From contig NZ_BNGS01000004.1 of the NCBI RefSeq assembly GCF_014905555.1, positions 186,001 to 250,000 of the forward strand: a stretch of 64,000 nucleotides of DNA, given 5' to 3'. Numbering within the stretch: the first letter of the stretch is position 1; the number at the start of each line of letters is the position of its first letter. Below, piece after piece: positions 7,528 through 16,469 of this stretch. Position numbers and translations under genes: made by a program. The notes beneath the pieces were generated by a model that did not search any database, had not been told where the DNA came from, and saw only the letters and a list, made by a program, of their open reading frames with translations. The stretch is from Streptomyces sp. Y2F8-2 (GTDB taxonomy: Bacteria > Actinomycetota > Actinomycetes > Streptomycetales > Streptomycetaceae).

Positions 7528-8649
7528 ATGCCCGCAGCGCCCGTGAAATTCGCCTATTGGGTCCCCAACGTCAGCGGGGGACTCGTCACCAGCACGATCG
7601 AGCAGCGCACCGACTGGGGTTACGACTACAACCGCGAACTCGCGGTCCTGGCCGAGAACAACGGCTTCGAGTACGCGCTCAGCCAGGTGCGCTACATGGC
7701 CAGCTACGGCGCCGAGTACCAGCACGAGTCGACCAGTTTCAGCCTCGCCCTGCTGCTCGCCACCCAGCGGCTGAAGGTCATCGCCGCCGTCCACCCCGGC
7801 CTGTGGCACCCGGGCGTTCTCGCGAAGCTCGGCGCCACCGCAGACCACCTCTCGGGCGGACGGTTCGCCGTGAACGTCGTCTCCGGCTGGTTCAAGGGCG
7901 AGTTCACCGCGCTCGGCGAGCCCTGGCTGGAGCACGACGAACGCTACCGCCGCTCCGAGGAGTTCATCACCGCCCTGCGAAAGATCTGGACCGAGGACCA
8001 CGCCGAACTCGCCGGCGACTTCTACCGGTTGCGCGACTTCTCCCTCAAGCCCAAGCCCCTCAACACCCCCGAGCGCCGGCACCCGGAGATCTTCCAGGGC
8101 GGCAACTCCACCGCCGCCCGGCAGATGGCCGGCCGGGTCTCCGACTGGTACTTCTCCAACGGCAGGGACTTCGACGGGGTCGTCGAGCAGATCGGCGACG
8201 TGCGGGCTGCCGCCGCTCAAGTGGGCCGGGGGGCACCGAAGTTCGGGCTGAACGGCTTCCTCATCGCCCGCGACACCGAGGCCGAGGCACACAGCACCCT
8301 GCGCGAGATCGTCGCCAAGGCCGACACCGAGGCCGTCGAGGGTTTCGGCGCCGCGGTGAAGCAGGCCGGGCAGTCCACCGCCGACGGCAAGGGCATGTGG
8401 CAGGACTCCGCCTTCGAGGACCTGGTCCAGTACAACGACGGCTTCCGAACAGGCCTCATCGGCACTCCGGAACAGATCGCCGAGCGCATCGTCGCCTACA
8501 AGAAGCTCGGCGTGGACCTCTTCCTGCTCGGATTCCTGCACTACCACGAGGAGGTCGAGTACTTCGGCAAGCGCGTGCTGCCCCTCGTGCGCGAACTCGA
8601 GGCCGAACTGCCCGAGAGCGATTCCGCCTCCGTGACCGTCCGAGCCTGA
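7528..8649 (+). CDS. sfnG: FMNH2-dependent dimethyl sulfone monooxygenase (SfnG family)
   Basis: The 373-residue protein belongs to the bacterial luciferase-like two-component flavin monooxygenases. It resembles SfnG, which oxidises dimethyl sulfone to methanesulfinate using reduced FMN. Characteristic segments are FAYWVPNVSGGLVTSTIEQR at the N-terminus, the flavin-fold SFSLALLLATQRLKVIAAVHPG, and GGRFAVNVVSGWFKGEF. The ATG at 7528 has AGGAG seven bases upstream. First structural gene after the attenuator. The reduced flavin is expected from the FMN reductase at 9987-10541. Substrate assignment rests on family resemblance and neighbours. Confidence 0.85.
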   Translation: MPAAPVKFAYWVPNVSGGLVTSTIEQRTDWGYDYNRELAVLAENNGFEYALSQVRYMASYGAEYQHESTSFSLALLLATQRLKVIAAVHPGLWHPGVLAKLGATADHLSGGRFAVNVVSGWFKGEFTALGEPWLEHDERYRRSEEFITALRKIWTEDHAELAGDFYRLRDFSLKPKPLNTPERRHPEIFQGGNSTAARQMAGRVSDWYFSNGRDFDGVVEQIGDVRAAAAQVGRGAPKFGLNGFLIARDTEAEAHSTLREIVAKADTEAVEGFGAAVKQAGQSTADGKGMWQDSAFEDLVQYNDGFRTGLIGTPEQIAERIVAYKKLGVDLFLLGFLHYHEEVEYFGKRVLPLVRELEAELPESDSASVTVRA

Positions 8650-8697
8650 CCGCCCCCCGTCCTCCGCACCGCACGGCAAGAAAGAGGTCACCGCAGC

Positions 8698-9915
8698 ATG
8701 AGCACCGCCACACCCACCGACTGGACCACCCGCCCCGCCCCGACCACCGCCCAGGAGTGGATCGCCCGCGCCGCCGAGGTCGCCGCCGTCCTCGCCACCG
8801 ACGCCGCCGAACGCGACCGCGCCGGCGCCACCCCCTACGCCGAGGTCCGCCTGCTGAAGGACTCCGGCCTGGTAACCCTGCTCGGCCCCACCGAGCACGG
8901 TGGCGCGGGCCAGGACTGGCCCACCGCCTACCGTGTCGTCCGCGAGGTCGCCAAGGCCGACGGCTCCATCGGCCAGCTCCTCGGCTACCACTACCTGTGG
9001 TTCTGGGCCGCCCGTCTGGTCGGCACCCGCGAGCAGTGGGAGCACGTCGAGGCCGAGGCCGGCCGCAACCGCTGGTTCTTCGGCGGCGCCGTCAACCCCC
9101 GCGACAAGGACGTGGTCGTCACCGAGGACGGCGACGACCTCGTCTTCACGGGTCGCAAGTCCTTCTCCACCGGCAGCAAGGTCTCCGACGTCACCGTCCT
9201 TGAGGGCGTCCTGGAGGGCACCGACCAGCACGTCTTCGCGATCGTGCCCTCCGCCAGCGAGGGTCTGACCTTCCACGACGACTGGGACAACATCGGCCAG
9301 CGGCTCACCGAGAGCGGCAGCGTCACCCTGGACGGGGTGCGCACGCCGTGGTCCTCTGCGGCCGGTTACGTGGACAAGGAGTTCCGGCCGCGCGTCTACA
9401 ACACGCTCAACGTCCCCACCATCCAGCTCGTGTTCGTCAACTTCTACCTCGGCATCGCTGCCGGCGCGCTGGAGACGGCCGCCACCTACACCCGCACCAA
9501 GGCGCGGTCCTGGCTGCACGGCGGCCACGGACGCGCGGTCGACGAGCCGCACGTCATCGACACCTACGGCGACCTCACCGCGAAGCTCTGGGCGGTCGAG
9601 GCGCTCGCCGACGCCGTCGCCGCCGAGGGTCAGAAGCTGCACGACGACCCCGACGCCGTCACCGAACAGGCCCGCGGCGAGTTCGAGGTGCGGGTGGCGG
9701 CGGTCAAGGCGCGCGCCACCGACGTCGCGCTGGAGATCTCCAGCCGCATCTTCGAGGTCACCGGTGCCCGGTCCACGTCCGCCGCCGAGGGCCTGGACCG
9801 CTTCTGGCGCAACGTCCGTACACACACGCTGCACGACCCGGTCGCCTACAAGCGGCGCGAGGTCGGCCGTTGGGTCCTCGAAGGCGAACTGCCCGAGCCC
9901 ACCTGGTACTCCTGA
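8698..9915 (+). CDS. acyl-CoA dehydrogenase-fold flavin monooxygenase (MsuC/DszC-like)
   Basis: The 405-residue protein has the acyl-CoA dehydrogenase fold: an alpha-helical N-terminus with LLGPTEHGGAG, a middle beta domain (FTGRKSFSTGSKVSDV), and a C-terminal four-helix domain with IFEVTGARSTS. In sulfur operons this fold is used by FMNH2-dependent monooxygenases such as DszC (dibenzothiophene) and MsuC (methanesulfinate). Here MsuC-like conversion of methanesulfinate to methanesulfonate would link SfnG to the SsuD/MsuD-type enzyme. AAGAGG lies upstream of the ATG. A CoA-linked dehydrogenase role is unlikely in this context but cannot be excluded. Confidence 0.78.
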   Translation: MSTATPTDWTTRPAPTTAQEWIARAAEVAAVLATDAAERDRAGATPYAEVRLLKDSGLVTLLGPTEHGGAGQDWPTAYRVVREVAKADGSIGQLLGYHYLWFWAARLVGTREQWEHVEAEAGRNRWFFGGAVNPRDKDVVVTEDGDDLVFTGRKSFSTGSKVSDVTVLEGVLEGTDQHVFAIVPSASEGLTFHDDWDNIGQRLTESGSVTLDGVRTPWSSAAGYVDKEFRPRVYNTLNVPTIQLVFVNFYLGIAAGALETAATYTRTKARSWLHGGHGRAVDEPHVIDTYGDLTAKLWAVEALADAVAAEGQKLHDDPDAVTEQARGEFEVRVAAVKARATDVALEISSRIFEVTGARSTSAAEGLDRFWRNVRTHTLHDPVAYKRREVGRWVLEGELPEPTWYS

Positions 9916-9986
9916 CCGCTCGACCGACGGGGCGCCTCCCGCACGGCGGCGCCCCCTCTCGACAAAGCCTCCCGAAAGAGGACTCC

Positions 9987-10541
9987 ATGGCCACCGTCCT
10001 GTCCGTCTCCGGCAGCCCCTCCGTCTCCTCGCGCACCAACCGCCTGCTGCGCCATCTGGACCAGCGCCTGACCGCGCAGGGCCACGAGGTGGTCCCGCTC
10101 GACGTGCGTACCGTCCCCGCCGAGGCCCTGCTCGGCGCTGACTTCCGCCACCCCGCCATCGTCGAGGCGACCGAGCTGTTCGCCCGCGCCGACGGAGTCG
10201 TCGTCGGCACCCCCGTCTACAAGGCCTCCTACTCCGGTGTCCTCAAGGCACTGCTCGACCTGCTCCCGCAGTACGCGCTCACCGGCAAGACCGTGCTGCC
10301 CCTGGCCACCGGCGGCAGCACCGCCCATGTCCTGGCCATCGACTACGCCCTCCGGCCCGTCCTCAACTCCATGGGGGCAGCCCATATCGTCCAGGGCTGG
10401 TTCACCCTCGACAAGGACATCACCGTCCAGGAGGACGGCTCCCTCGTCATCGCGCCGGCCGCCACCGAGGCGCTCCTGCAGGTGGTCGACCAGTTCTCGG
10501 CGGCCCTCGGGCACACCCCTGTCCTGGCGGCGGCGGGATGA
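9987..10541 (+). CDS. msuE: NAD(P)H-dependent FMN reductase (SsuE/MsuE family)
   Basis: The 184-residue flavodoxin-fold protein begins VLSVSGSPSVSSRTNRLL, the phosphate-binding loop of SsuE/MsuE-type reductases. It continues with GVVVGTPVYKASYSGVLKALLDLLP, the signature of NADPH-dependent FMN reductases. It should supply FMNH2 to the flavin-dependent monooxygenases encoded around it. AGAGGA lies upstream of the ATG. Its stop overlaps the next start (ATGA), indicating translational coupling to the SfnB-like gene. Whether it prefers NADH or NADPH is not visible. Confidence 0.87.
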   Translation: MATVLSVSGSPSVSSRTNRLLRHLDQRLTAQGHEVVPLDVRTVPAEALLGADFRHPAIVEATELFARADGVVVGTPVYKASYSGVLKALLDLLPQYALTGKTVLPLATGGSTAHVLAIDYALRPVLNSMGAAHIVQGWFTLDKDITVQEDGSLVIAPAATEALLQVVDQFSAALGHTPVLAAAG

Positions 10542-11725
10542 CCACCGCCCATGTGATCGCCGACGACTCCGAGGCCCTCGTCGTGGCAGCCGCCCTGGCC
10601 GACGACTTCCGGGCCGGGGCGTCCCGGCGCGACGCCGACCGCACTCTGCCGCGTGAGGAGCTGGACAGGCTCTCCACGTCCGGGCTGCTGGCCGTCACCG
10701 TGCCCGCCGAGCACGGTGGCGCCGACGTCACCACGGGGACCCTCGCGGAGATCTTCCGGCTGCTCGCCACGGCCGACGGCAGCCTCGCCCAGATCCCGCA
10801 GAGCCACTTCGCCTACGTCAACGTGATCCGCCGCCAGGGGACACCGCAGCAGCAGAAGTTCTTCTTCGCCGAGCTGCTCGCCGGCCGCCGCTTCGGCAAC
10901 GCCCAGTCGGAGGCGGGTACGAAGCACGTCCAGGACATCCGCACCCGTCTGGAGCCCCTGCCCGACGGCTCGTACCTCCTGAACGGCGTCAAGCACTACT
11001 CCACCGGCGCCCTGTTCGCCGACTGGATCCCCGTGCTGGCCCGAGACGACAACGGCAACCTGCAGGTCGCCTTCGTACCGAGCGACGCCCCCGGGCTGAC
11101 GGTGATCGACGACTGGGACGGCATGGGCCAGCGCACCACCGCCAGCGGCACCGTCCGCCTGGTGGGCGTGCCGGTGCCCGCCGACCGGGTCTTCCCGCAC
11201 CACCTCACCTTCGAGGGGCCCCAACTCCACGGCGCAGTCGCACAGTTGCTGCACGCGGCCATCGACGCGGGCATCGCGGCCGGCGCCCTGGCCGAGGCCG
11301 CGGAGTTCGTACGGGCCAAGAGCCGCCCCTGGTTCGAGAGCGGGGTCGACACCGCCGCGGAGGACCCGCTGCTGATCCAGCGGTTCGGCGAACTCGCCCT
11401 CCAGGTGCGCACCGCCGAGGCACTGCTGCGTGAGGCGGCCCGCGCGGTGGACACGGCCCGCGCCGGCCTCACCGACGACTCGGCGGCCGAGGCGTCGATC
11501 GCCGTGGCCGCCGCGAAGGTACGGGCCGCCCAGGCCGCCGTGGAGGTGGCGGGAGCCCTGTTCGAGGTGTCCGGCACCCGCTCGGCGGTGAACTCGCTCA
11601 ACCTGCACCGGCACTGGCGCGACGCCCGCACCCACACGCTGCACGACCCGGCCCGCTGGAAGATCCAGCACATCGGCCGCTATGTGCTGAACGGCACGAG
11701 GCCGCCCCGCCACGGCCTCCTCTGA
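10538..11725 (+). CDS. sfnB: SfnB-family sulfur acquisition flavoprotein (acyl-CoA dehydrogenase fold)
   Basis: The 395-residue protein has the acyl-CoA dehydrogenase fold (VTVPAEHGGADVTTG; FGNAQSEAGTKHVQDI; LNGVKHYSTGALFADWI). It is closest in pattern to SfnB, a dibenzothiophene-desulfurization-like protein found in sulfone-use operons. The C-terminus (LFEVSGTRSAVNSLNLHRHWRDARTHTL, shown in part) resembles that of the paralogue at 8698-9915, which ends similarly, so the two probably arose by old duplication. Starts inside the msuE stop through a 4-base ATGA overlap. Its exact substrate is unknown. Confidence 0.78.
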   Translation: MTTAHVIADDSEALVVAAALADDFRAGASRRDADRTLPREELDRLSTSGLLAVTVPAEHGGADVTTGTLAEIFRLLATADGSLAQIPQSHFAYVNVIRRQGTPQQQKFFFAELLAGRRFGNAQSEAGTKHVQDIRTRLEPLPDGSYLLNGVKHYSTGALFADWIPVLARDDNGNLQVAFVPSDAPGLTVIDDWDGMGQRTTASGTVRLVGVPVPADRVFPHHLTFEGPQLHGAVAQLLHAAIDAGIAAGALAEAAEFVRAKSRPWFESGVDTAAEDPLLIQRFGELALQVRTAEALLREAARAVDTARAGLTDDSAAEASIAVAAAKVRAAQAAVEVAGALFEVSGTRSAVNSLNLHRHWRDARTHTLHDPARWKIQHIGRYVLNGTRPPRHGLL

Positions 11726-11751
11726 CAGACACTCACGGAACGGAGACCTTC

Positions 11752-12894
11752 GTGTCCCTCACTTTCCACTGGTTCCTGCCCACCAACGGCGACAGCCGCC
11801 ATGTGGTCGGCGGCGGCCACGGCACCCCGGCGACCGCCTCCGGGCGGGACCGGCCGCCGACGGTCGCCTACCTCACCCAGATCGCCCGCGCCGCCGAGGA
11901 CCTCGGCTTCGTCGGAGCGCTCACCCCGACCGGTGCCTGGTGCGAGGACGCGTGGCTGACCACCGCGATGGTCAGCCAGAACACCGAGCGCCTGAAGTTC
12001 CTCGTGGCCTTCCGCCCCGGGTTCGTCTCGCCGACCCTCGCCGCGCAGATGGCCTCCACCTTCCAGCGGCAGACGGGCGGACGGCTCCTCCTCAACGTCG
12101 TCACCGGCGGCGAGAGCCACGAGCAGCGCGCCTACGGCGACTTCCTGGACAAGGACGCGCGGTACCGGCGTACCGGTGAATTCCTCGAGATTGTACGGGA
12201 GTTGTGGGAAGGCAAGACCGTCGACCTGCACGGCGAGCACCTCCAGGTCGAGGACGCCAAGCTGGCCCGGGTCCCCGACCCGGTCCCCGAGGTGTACTTC
12301 GGCGGGTCGTCGCCCGTCGCGGGGGAGATCGCGGCCCGGCACGTCGACGTCTACCTCACGTGGGGAGAGCCGCCGGCCCAGGTCGCCGAGAAGGTCGCGT
12401 GGATCAGGTCGCTCGCCGCGAAGGAGGGCCGGACCCTGCGGTTCGGCATCCGGCTGCACGTGATCACGCGCGACACCGCCGAGCAGGCGTGGGCCGAGGC
12501 CGACCGGCTGCTCGACGGTTTCGACCCCGAGACCGTGGCGTCCGTCCAGGCCGGGCTCGCCCGCAGCGAGTCCGAGGGACAGCGGCGGATGCTCGCGCTG
12601 CACGGCGGAGGCAGGGACGGCCTGGAGATCCACCCCAACCTGTGGGCGGGGATCGGACTGGTGCGCGGCGGCGCCGGCACGGCACTGGTCGGCAGCCACC
12701 AGGAGGTCGCCGACCGGATCAGGGAGTACGCGGCGCTGGGCATCGAGGAGTTCGTGCTGTCCGGCTATCCGCATCTGGAGGAGGCGTACTGGTTCGGGGA
12801 GGGGGTGCTGCCGAGGCTGGCGGCGGAAGGGCTGTGGCGGCATCCGTCCGGGGCGCGGGACGCCCTCGCGTCACAGGTCCCCTTCGCGAGCTGA
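11752..12894 (+). CDS. ssuD: FMNH2-dependent alkanesulfonate monooxygenase (SsuD/MsuD family)
   Basis: The 380-residue luciferase-family enzyme begins SLTFHWFLPTNGDSR and contains FLVAFRPGFVSPTLAAQMA and GRLLLNVVTGGESHEQRAYGD, all typical of SsuD and MsuD. These enzymes release sulfite from alkanesulfonates using FMNH2 and oxygen. The GTG start at 11752 has GGAGA about seven bases away. It completes a plausible chain from dimethyl sulfone through methanesulfinate and methanesulfonate to sulfite. No ABC uptake genes (ssuABC) are in the window. Its last 24 bases overlap the convergent gene. Confidence 0.87.
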   Translation: MSLTFHWFLPTNGDSRHVVGGGHGTPATASGRDRPPTVAYLTQIARAAEDLGFVGALTPTGAWCEDAWLTTAMVSQNTERLKFLVAFRPGFVSPTLAAQMASTFQRQTGGRLLLNVVTGGESHEQRAYGDFLDKDARYRRTGEFLEIVRELWEGKTVDLHGEHLQVEDAKLARVPDPVPEVYFGGSSPVAGEIAARHVDVYLTWGEPPAQVAEKVAWIRSLAAKEGRTLRFGIRLHVITRDTAEQAWAEADRLLDGFDPETVASVQAGLARSESEGQRRMLALHGGGRDGLEIHPNLWAGIGLVRGGAGTALVGSHQEVADRIREYAALGIEEFVLSGYPHLEEAYWFGEGVLPRLAAEGLWRHPSGARDALASQVPFAS

Positions 12895-13929
12895 ACCGAG
12901 GGCCGCCAGGTGGTCGAGGTGCGCTCGGCGCGACTGGGCCGTCTGGCCCTGCACCAGCAGGAACATCCCCTCGCGGGCGAGCCGTTGGGCCGTGCTCGTC
13001 AGCATCATCGCGCGGCCCCCGCCGGCCACCACCGCCGCCGTGGTGGCCACGCGCAGCACCTCGTACGCCTGCGTCCTGAGCGCCAGCCGCTCCTGAAGGC
13101 GTTCGTGCGGGGCCGCCTGGTCGGCCAGCGCGTACGCCCGGCCCCTCAGCTCGCCGAGCCGGGCCCCCAGGGGCGCTGCGGTGTCGTCGTCCAGCAGGCC
13201 GAGCGCCGCCCGAGCCACACCGAACACCGCCGGTGAGGTGTTCACCGTCTTCGGCCGGTCGGCGGCCGCCCACCGCTCGTACGGCGTCCGCAGCGCCACC
13301 GCGTCCTCCGGCAGCCACAGCCCGTCCAGTTCCAGCGTGACCGTGCGGGCCGCGGTGAGCGCCGCCAGCCGCAGCGGCGCCGACGCCCGCAGCCCCGGCT
13401 GGTCGCGGGCCTCGGTGAAGGCGAACAGCGCCTCGCCGGCGTCGGTCACCCCGGCGAGCAGCATCACGTCGTTCAGGCCCCAACCGGTGTACCAGGGCAC
13501 GGTCCCGTCGAACCTCCACCCGTCCCGCTCCCGCCTGACCCGCACCGGCATGCGCGGATACGACCGCAGATGGGCGTACGCCACCCCCGACAGCAGCTCC
13601 CCGCGCGCCAGCGGGCCGAGCAGGCGCTCCCGCACGGGCAGTTCGCTCTGCGCCAGCGTCAGCACCGGAGTGTGGTGCTGGGTCTGCACGAACCACGTCG
13701 AGCAGCACGCCCCCGCCAGGATCTCGGCGGTCTCCCGAGCCACCGCGGCGGGCGCGCCCGAGCCGCCGTACTCCACCGGGGCGCTCACCCCGAGCAACCC
13801 CGACCGCTTGACGGCCTCGATGTGGCTCACGGGCACGCCCTCCTGGTCGACACGCTCCGCCTGCGGTGCCAGGACGTCGGCGGCGAGCTGTCGGGCACGG
13901 GCGACGAGAGGGTGAGCTGTGGTGGCCAT
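12871..13929 (-). CDS. acyl-CoA dehydrogenase-family protein
   Basis: The 352-residue protein has N-terminal helices with LLGVSAPVEYGGSGAP, a central beta domain with WRFDGTVPWYTGWGLNDVM and a C-terminal helical bundle. The start at 13929 (ATG, MATTAHPL) is preferred over an upstream in-frame codon that would add an Arg-rich stretch. No good ribosome-binding site is seen, so translation may be leaderless. The catalytic glutamate of true acyl-CoA dehydrogenases is not evident at the usual place. Its 3' end overlaps ssuD by 24 bases head-on. It might be another sulfur-linked flavoprotein or an unrelated oxidoreductase. Confidence 0.72.
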   Translation of the reverse strand: MATTAHPLVARARQLAADVLAPQAERVDQEGVPVSHIEAVKRSGLLGVSAPVEYGGSGAPAAVARETAEILAGACCSTWFVQTQHHTPVLTLAQSELPVRERLLGPLARGELLSGVAYAHLRSYPRMPVRVRRERDGWRFDGTVPWYTGWGLNDVMLLAGVTDAGEALFAFTEARDQPGLRASAPLRLAALTAARTVTLELDGLWLPEDAVALRTPYERWAAADRPKTVNTSPAVFGVARAALGLLDDDTAAPLGARLGELRGRAYALADQAAPHERLQERLALRTQAYEVLRVATTAAVVAGGGRAMMLTSTAQRLAREGMFLLVQGQTAQSRRAHLDHLAALGSAREGDL

Positions 13930-14108
13930 GAGGACGATTGTCCGATGCGCAGGAGTCGGGACGACGCAGGACGCCGCGCAGCGCCGCCGAGTCACGCGGT
14001 CACATGGCTGCGGATTTCACCACATGGACGTCGCCCCTCCTGACGTCCGGTCGGCTGGCGTGGTGTCATGCACCTGACCATCCTGATCCTCGACCGAAGG
14101 GTCACCTC

Positions 14109-15473
14109 ATGCGAACCCCCCACGCCCTGCTCGCCGCGGCCACCGTGCTGGCCGCCGCGACCGTGGCCTCTCCGTCCCACGCGGCCGCCGCGCTCCCCGC
14201 CGCCGGCGCCTACTACGTCCAGAGCGTCACGACCGGGCTCGACGCGGCCGACCACGGGGGAGCCGTCGAACAGCACAATCCCAAGGGCAACGAGGACCAC
14301 CAGCAGTGGAACCTCAGAGCGAGCGGATCCTCGTACCTCCTGGAAAGCGCCGACACGGCGGGCAGCTGCCTCGGCCGCTCGGGCGACCAGGCCCGCACCG
14401 TCGCCTGCGCGAGCGCCGACGCGGCCTGGGACATCACCCAGGCCGGAGGCGACCAGTACACACTCAAGGCGCCCGGAACCGACCGCTACCTGACCGTGGC
14501 CGCCAAGGCCTCCGGTGCCAACTACCCCGCCCAGCTCGCCATCGGCTCCGCGAGCGGCCTCGCCTCCTGGTACCTCACCCCGGTCACCTCGCCCACCAGC
14601 CCCATGCCGTCCGCCGACCGGCGCACCCTCGACCAGGTCACCTTCCTCACCGCGCACAACGCCTACGCCAACGGCGTCGACGGCGGCTTCGCCCCGCCCT
14701 TCGTCAACCTCGTACCCAACCAGGCGCGCGGGATCAACCAGCAACTCGCCGACGGCGTGCGCGGCTTCATGCTGGACATCCATCAGACCCCCGACGGTGC
14801 GATCCTCTGCCACAACAGCTGCACCCTGGTCAGCAGTCCGGTCGCCCTGTGGGTGGACGTCCAGCGGATGGTGGACTTCCTCAAGGCCCACCCCGATCAG
14901 TTCATCACCGTCTTCCTCGAGGACTACGTCGACCCGGGCGTCCTGCGCGGCGAACTGGCCCGTGTGAGCGGCCTGTCCGACGTCCTCTACCGACCCGACC
15001 AGACGGGGGTGAAGCAGAACGGCTGGCCGAAGATGGCCGATCTGATCGCCGCGAACCACCGACTGCTGATCTTCACCGACCACAGCCGCTCCGCCGACGA
15101 GGCGGCCGGGCTCACCCGTGACAGCTTCGGTGTGATGTACCAGAAGGACTGGACCGTCGAGAACTACTGGTCCATGGGCTCGGGCATCGGCTCCTCCGAC
15201 TGGTCCTGCCACAGCCGCTGGTACGACGCGAACACGAACATTCCGCTGACCCGCACCGAACCGGGCTTCCGCCCGCTGTTCGTCATGAACCACTTCCGCG
15301 ACGCGACGATCTCGTCCACGGCGCGCACGGACAACACCAAACTCACCGACCGCGCCCAGCGGTTCTGCCAGCCGGCCGCCCGCAAGAAGCCCAACTACCT
15401 GGCCGTGGACCGCTACGACCTCGGAGACCCGGCCTCCTCCGTCAGCACCCTGAACACGTATACGTATCCCTAA
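14109..15473 (+). CDS. secreted phosphatidylinositol-specific phospholipase C-like protein
   Basis: The 454-residue protein starts with a signal peptide (LLAAATVLAAATVASPSHAAA). A ricin-like beta-trefoil segment follows to about residue 160 (YYVQSVTTGLDAADHGG, QWNL), then a PI-PLC X-type TIM barrel. The two expected catalytic histidines lie in FLTAHNAYA and LCHNSC, with the DIHQ metal/substrate segment between them. It would act outside the cell on phosphoinositides or related phosphodiesters. GAAGGG lies upstream of the ATG at 14109. It stands alone between the acyl-CoA dehydrogenase and aldo/keto reductase genes. Confidence 0.85.
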   Translation: MRTPHALLAAATVLAAATVASPSHAAAALPAAGAYYVQSVTTGLDAADHGGAVEQHNPKGNEDHQQWNLRASGSSYLLESADTAGSCLGRSGDQARTVACASADAAWDITQAGGDQYTLKAPGTDRYLTVAAKASGANYPAQLAIGSASGLASWYLTPVTSPTSPMPSADRRTLDQVTFLTAHNAYANGVDGGFAPPFVNLVPNQARGINQQLADGVRGFMLDIHQTPDGAILCHNSCTLVSSPVALWVDVQRMVDFLKAHPDQFITVFLEDYVDPGVLRGELARVSGLSDVLYRPDQTGVKQNGWPKMADLIAANHRLLIFTDHSRSADEAAGLTRDSFGVMYQKDWTVENYWSMGSGIGSSDWSCHSRWYDANTNIPLTRTEPGFRPLFVMNHFRDATISSTARTDNTKLTDRAQRFCQPAARKKPNYLAVDRYDLGDPASSVSTLNTYTYP

Positions 15474-15515
15474 AGGGCGTGCGCCGGAGCCCCGGAGTAT
15501 GTGCATGATCCACCC

Positions 15516-16421
15516 ATGACCTCACAGACGATCACCGCGGACGCCGCGGGCACCTGGAAACTCGGCGACCTGCCCGTCCACCGCATCGGCTTCGGCGCGA
15601 TGCGGCTGACGGGCAGCGCCGCCTTCCACCTCGGGACGCCGAGCGACCGCGAGCAGTCGATCGCCGTGCTGCGCAGGGCGATCGAACTCGGTGTCAACCA
15701 CATCGACACGGCCGCCTTCTACTTCTCGTCGCTGCGCTCCGCGAACGAGATCATCAACAGCGCGCTGGCGCCGTATGCGGACGACCTGGTGATCGTCGCG
15801 AAGGTCGGCCCCTACCGGGACTACTCGGGGGAGTGGGGCACCTCCGCCCGGCCAGACCAGCTGCGAGGCCATGTCGAGGAGAACCTGCGGCAGTTGGGCC
15901 GTGACCACCTGGACGTGGTCAACCTCCGCCGCATGCGGCAGGAATCCATCGCCGAGCACTTCGGCGCGCTCGCCGAACTGCGCGAGGCCGGGCTGATCCG
16001 GCACCTCGGCATATCCAACGTCAGGACCCGCCACCTCGCCGAGGCGCAGGCGATCGCGCCCGTGGTGTGCGTACAGAACCAGTACGGGCTCCACCGGCCC
16101 GATCCGGAAGCGGACGAACTGCTGCGGATATGCGGCGAACAGGGCATCGCCTTCGTGCCGTTCTTCGCCATCGCGGGCAAGGGCGCCGAACAGGGGCCGT
16201 CCGGTGACGAGGCGGACGAGGTCGACGCGATCGCACGGGCCCACGGCGCCACCCCCGCCCAGGTCCGCCTGGCGTGGACGCTCCAGCAGGGCCCGCACGT
16301 CCTGGCCATCCCGGGCACCGGCAACCCCGACCACCTGGTGGAGAACGTGGCGGCGGGCGCGCTGCGCCTGACCGCTGAGGAGATGGCCCGTCTGGACGCG
16401 CTGCACCGCCAGGGCGAGTGA
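15516..16421 (+). CDS. aldo/keto reductase
   Basis: The 301-residue protein has the AKR TIM barrel: IGFGAMRLTG, the catalytic-Tyr region HIDTAAFYFS, IVAKVG (catalytic Lys), LIRHLGISN and the NADPH-binding VLAIPGTGNPDHLVENV. An NAD(P)H-linked reduction of aldehydes or ketones is expected; the substrate is unknown. The ATG at 15516 is chosen. A GTG at 15501 is in frame, but the only GGAG lies too close to it. A long hairpin terminator follows directly after the stop. Confidence 0.83.
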   Translation: MTSQTITADAAGTWKLGDLPVHRIGFGAMRLTGSAAFHLGTPSDREQSIAVLRRAIELGVNHIDTAAFYFSSLRSANEIINSALAPYADDLVIVAKVGPYRDYSGEWGTSARPDQLRGHVEENLRQLGRDHLDVVNLRRMRQESIAEHFGALAELREAGLIRHLGISNVRTRHLAEAQAIAPVVCVQNQYGLHRPDPEADELLRICGEQGIAFVPFFAIAGKGAEQGPSGDEADEVDAIARAHGATPAQVRLAWTLQQGPHVLAIPGTGNPDHLVENVAAGALRLTAEEMARLDALHRQGE

Positions 16422-16462
16422 GAGTCCGTGTCGCATCCCCGGCCGGGATGTGACACGGACTC
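16422..16462. terminator. long bidirectional hairpin terminator
   Basis: GAGTCCGTGTCGCATCCC (16422-16439) pairs with GGGATGTGACACGGACTC (16445-16462), 18 positions with a single G-T wobble, around a 5-base loop. It lies exactly between the convergent AKR and PAP2 genes and should end transcription from both sides. Confidence 0.85.
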
Positions 16463-16469
16463 CGAGCCT

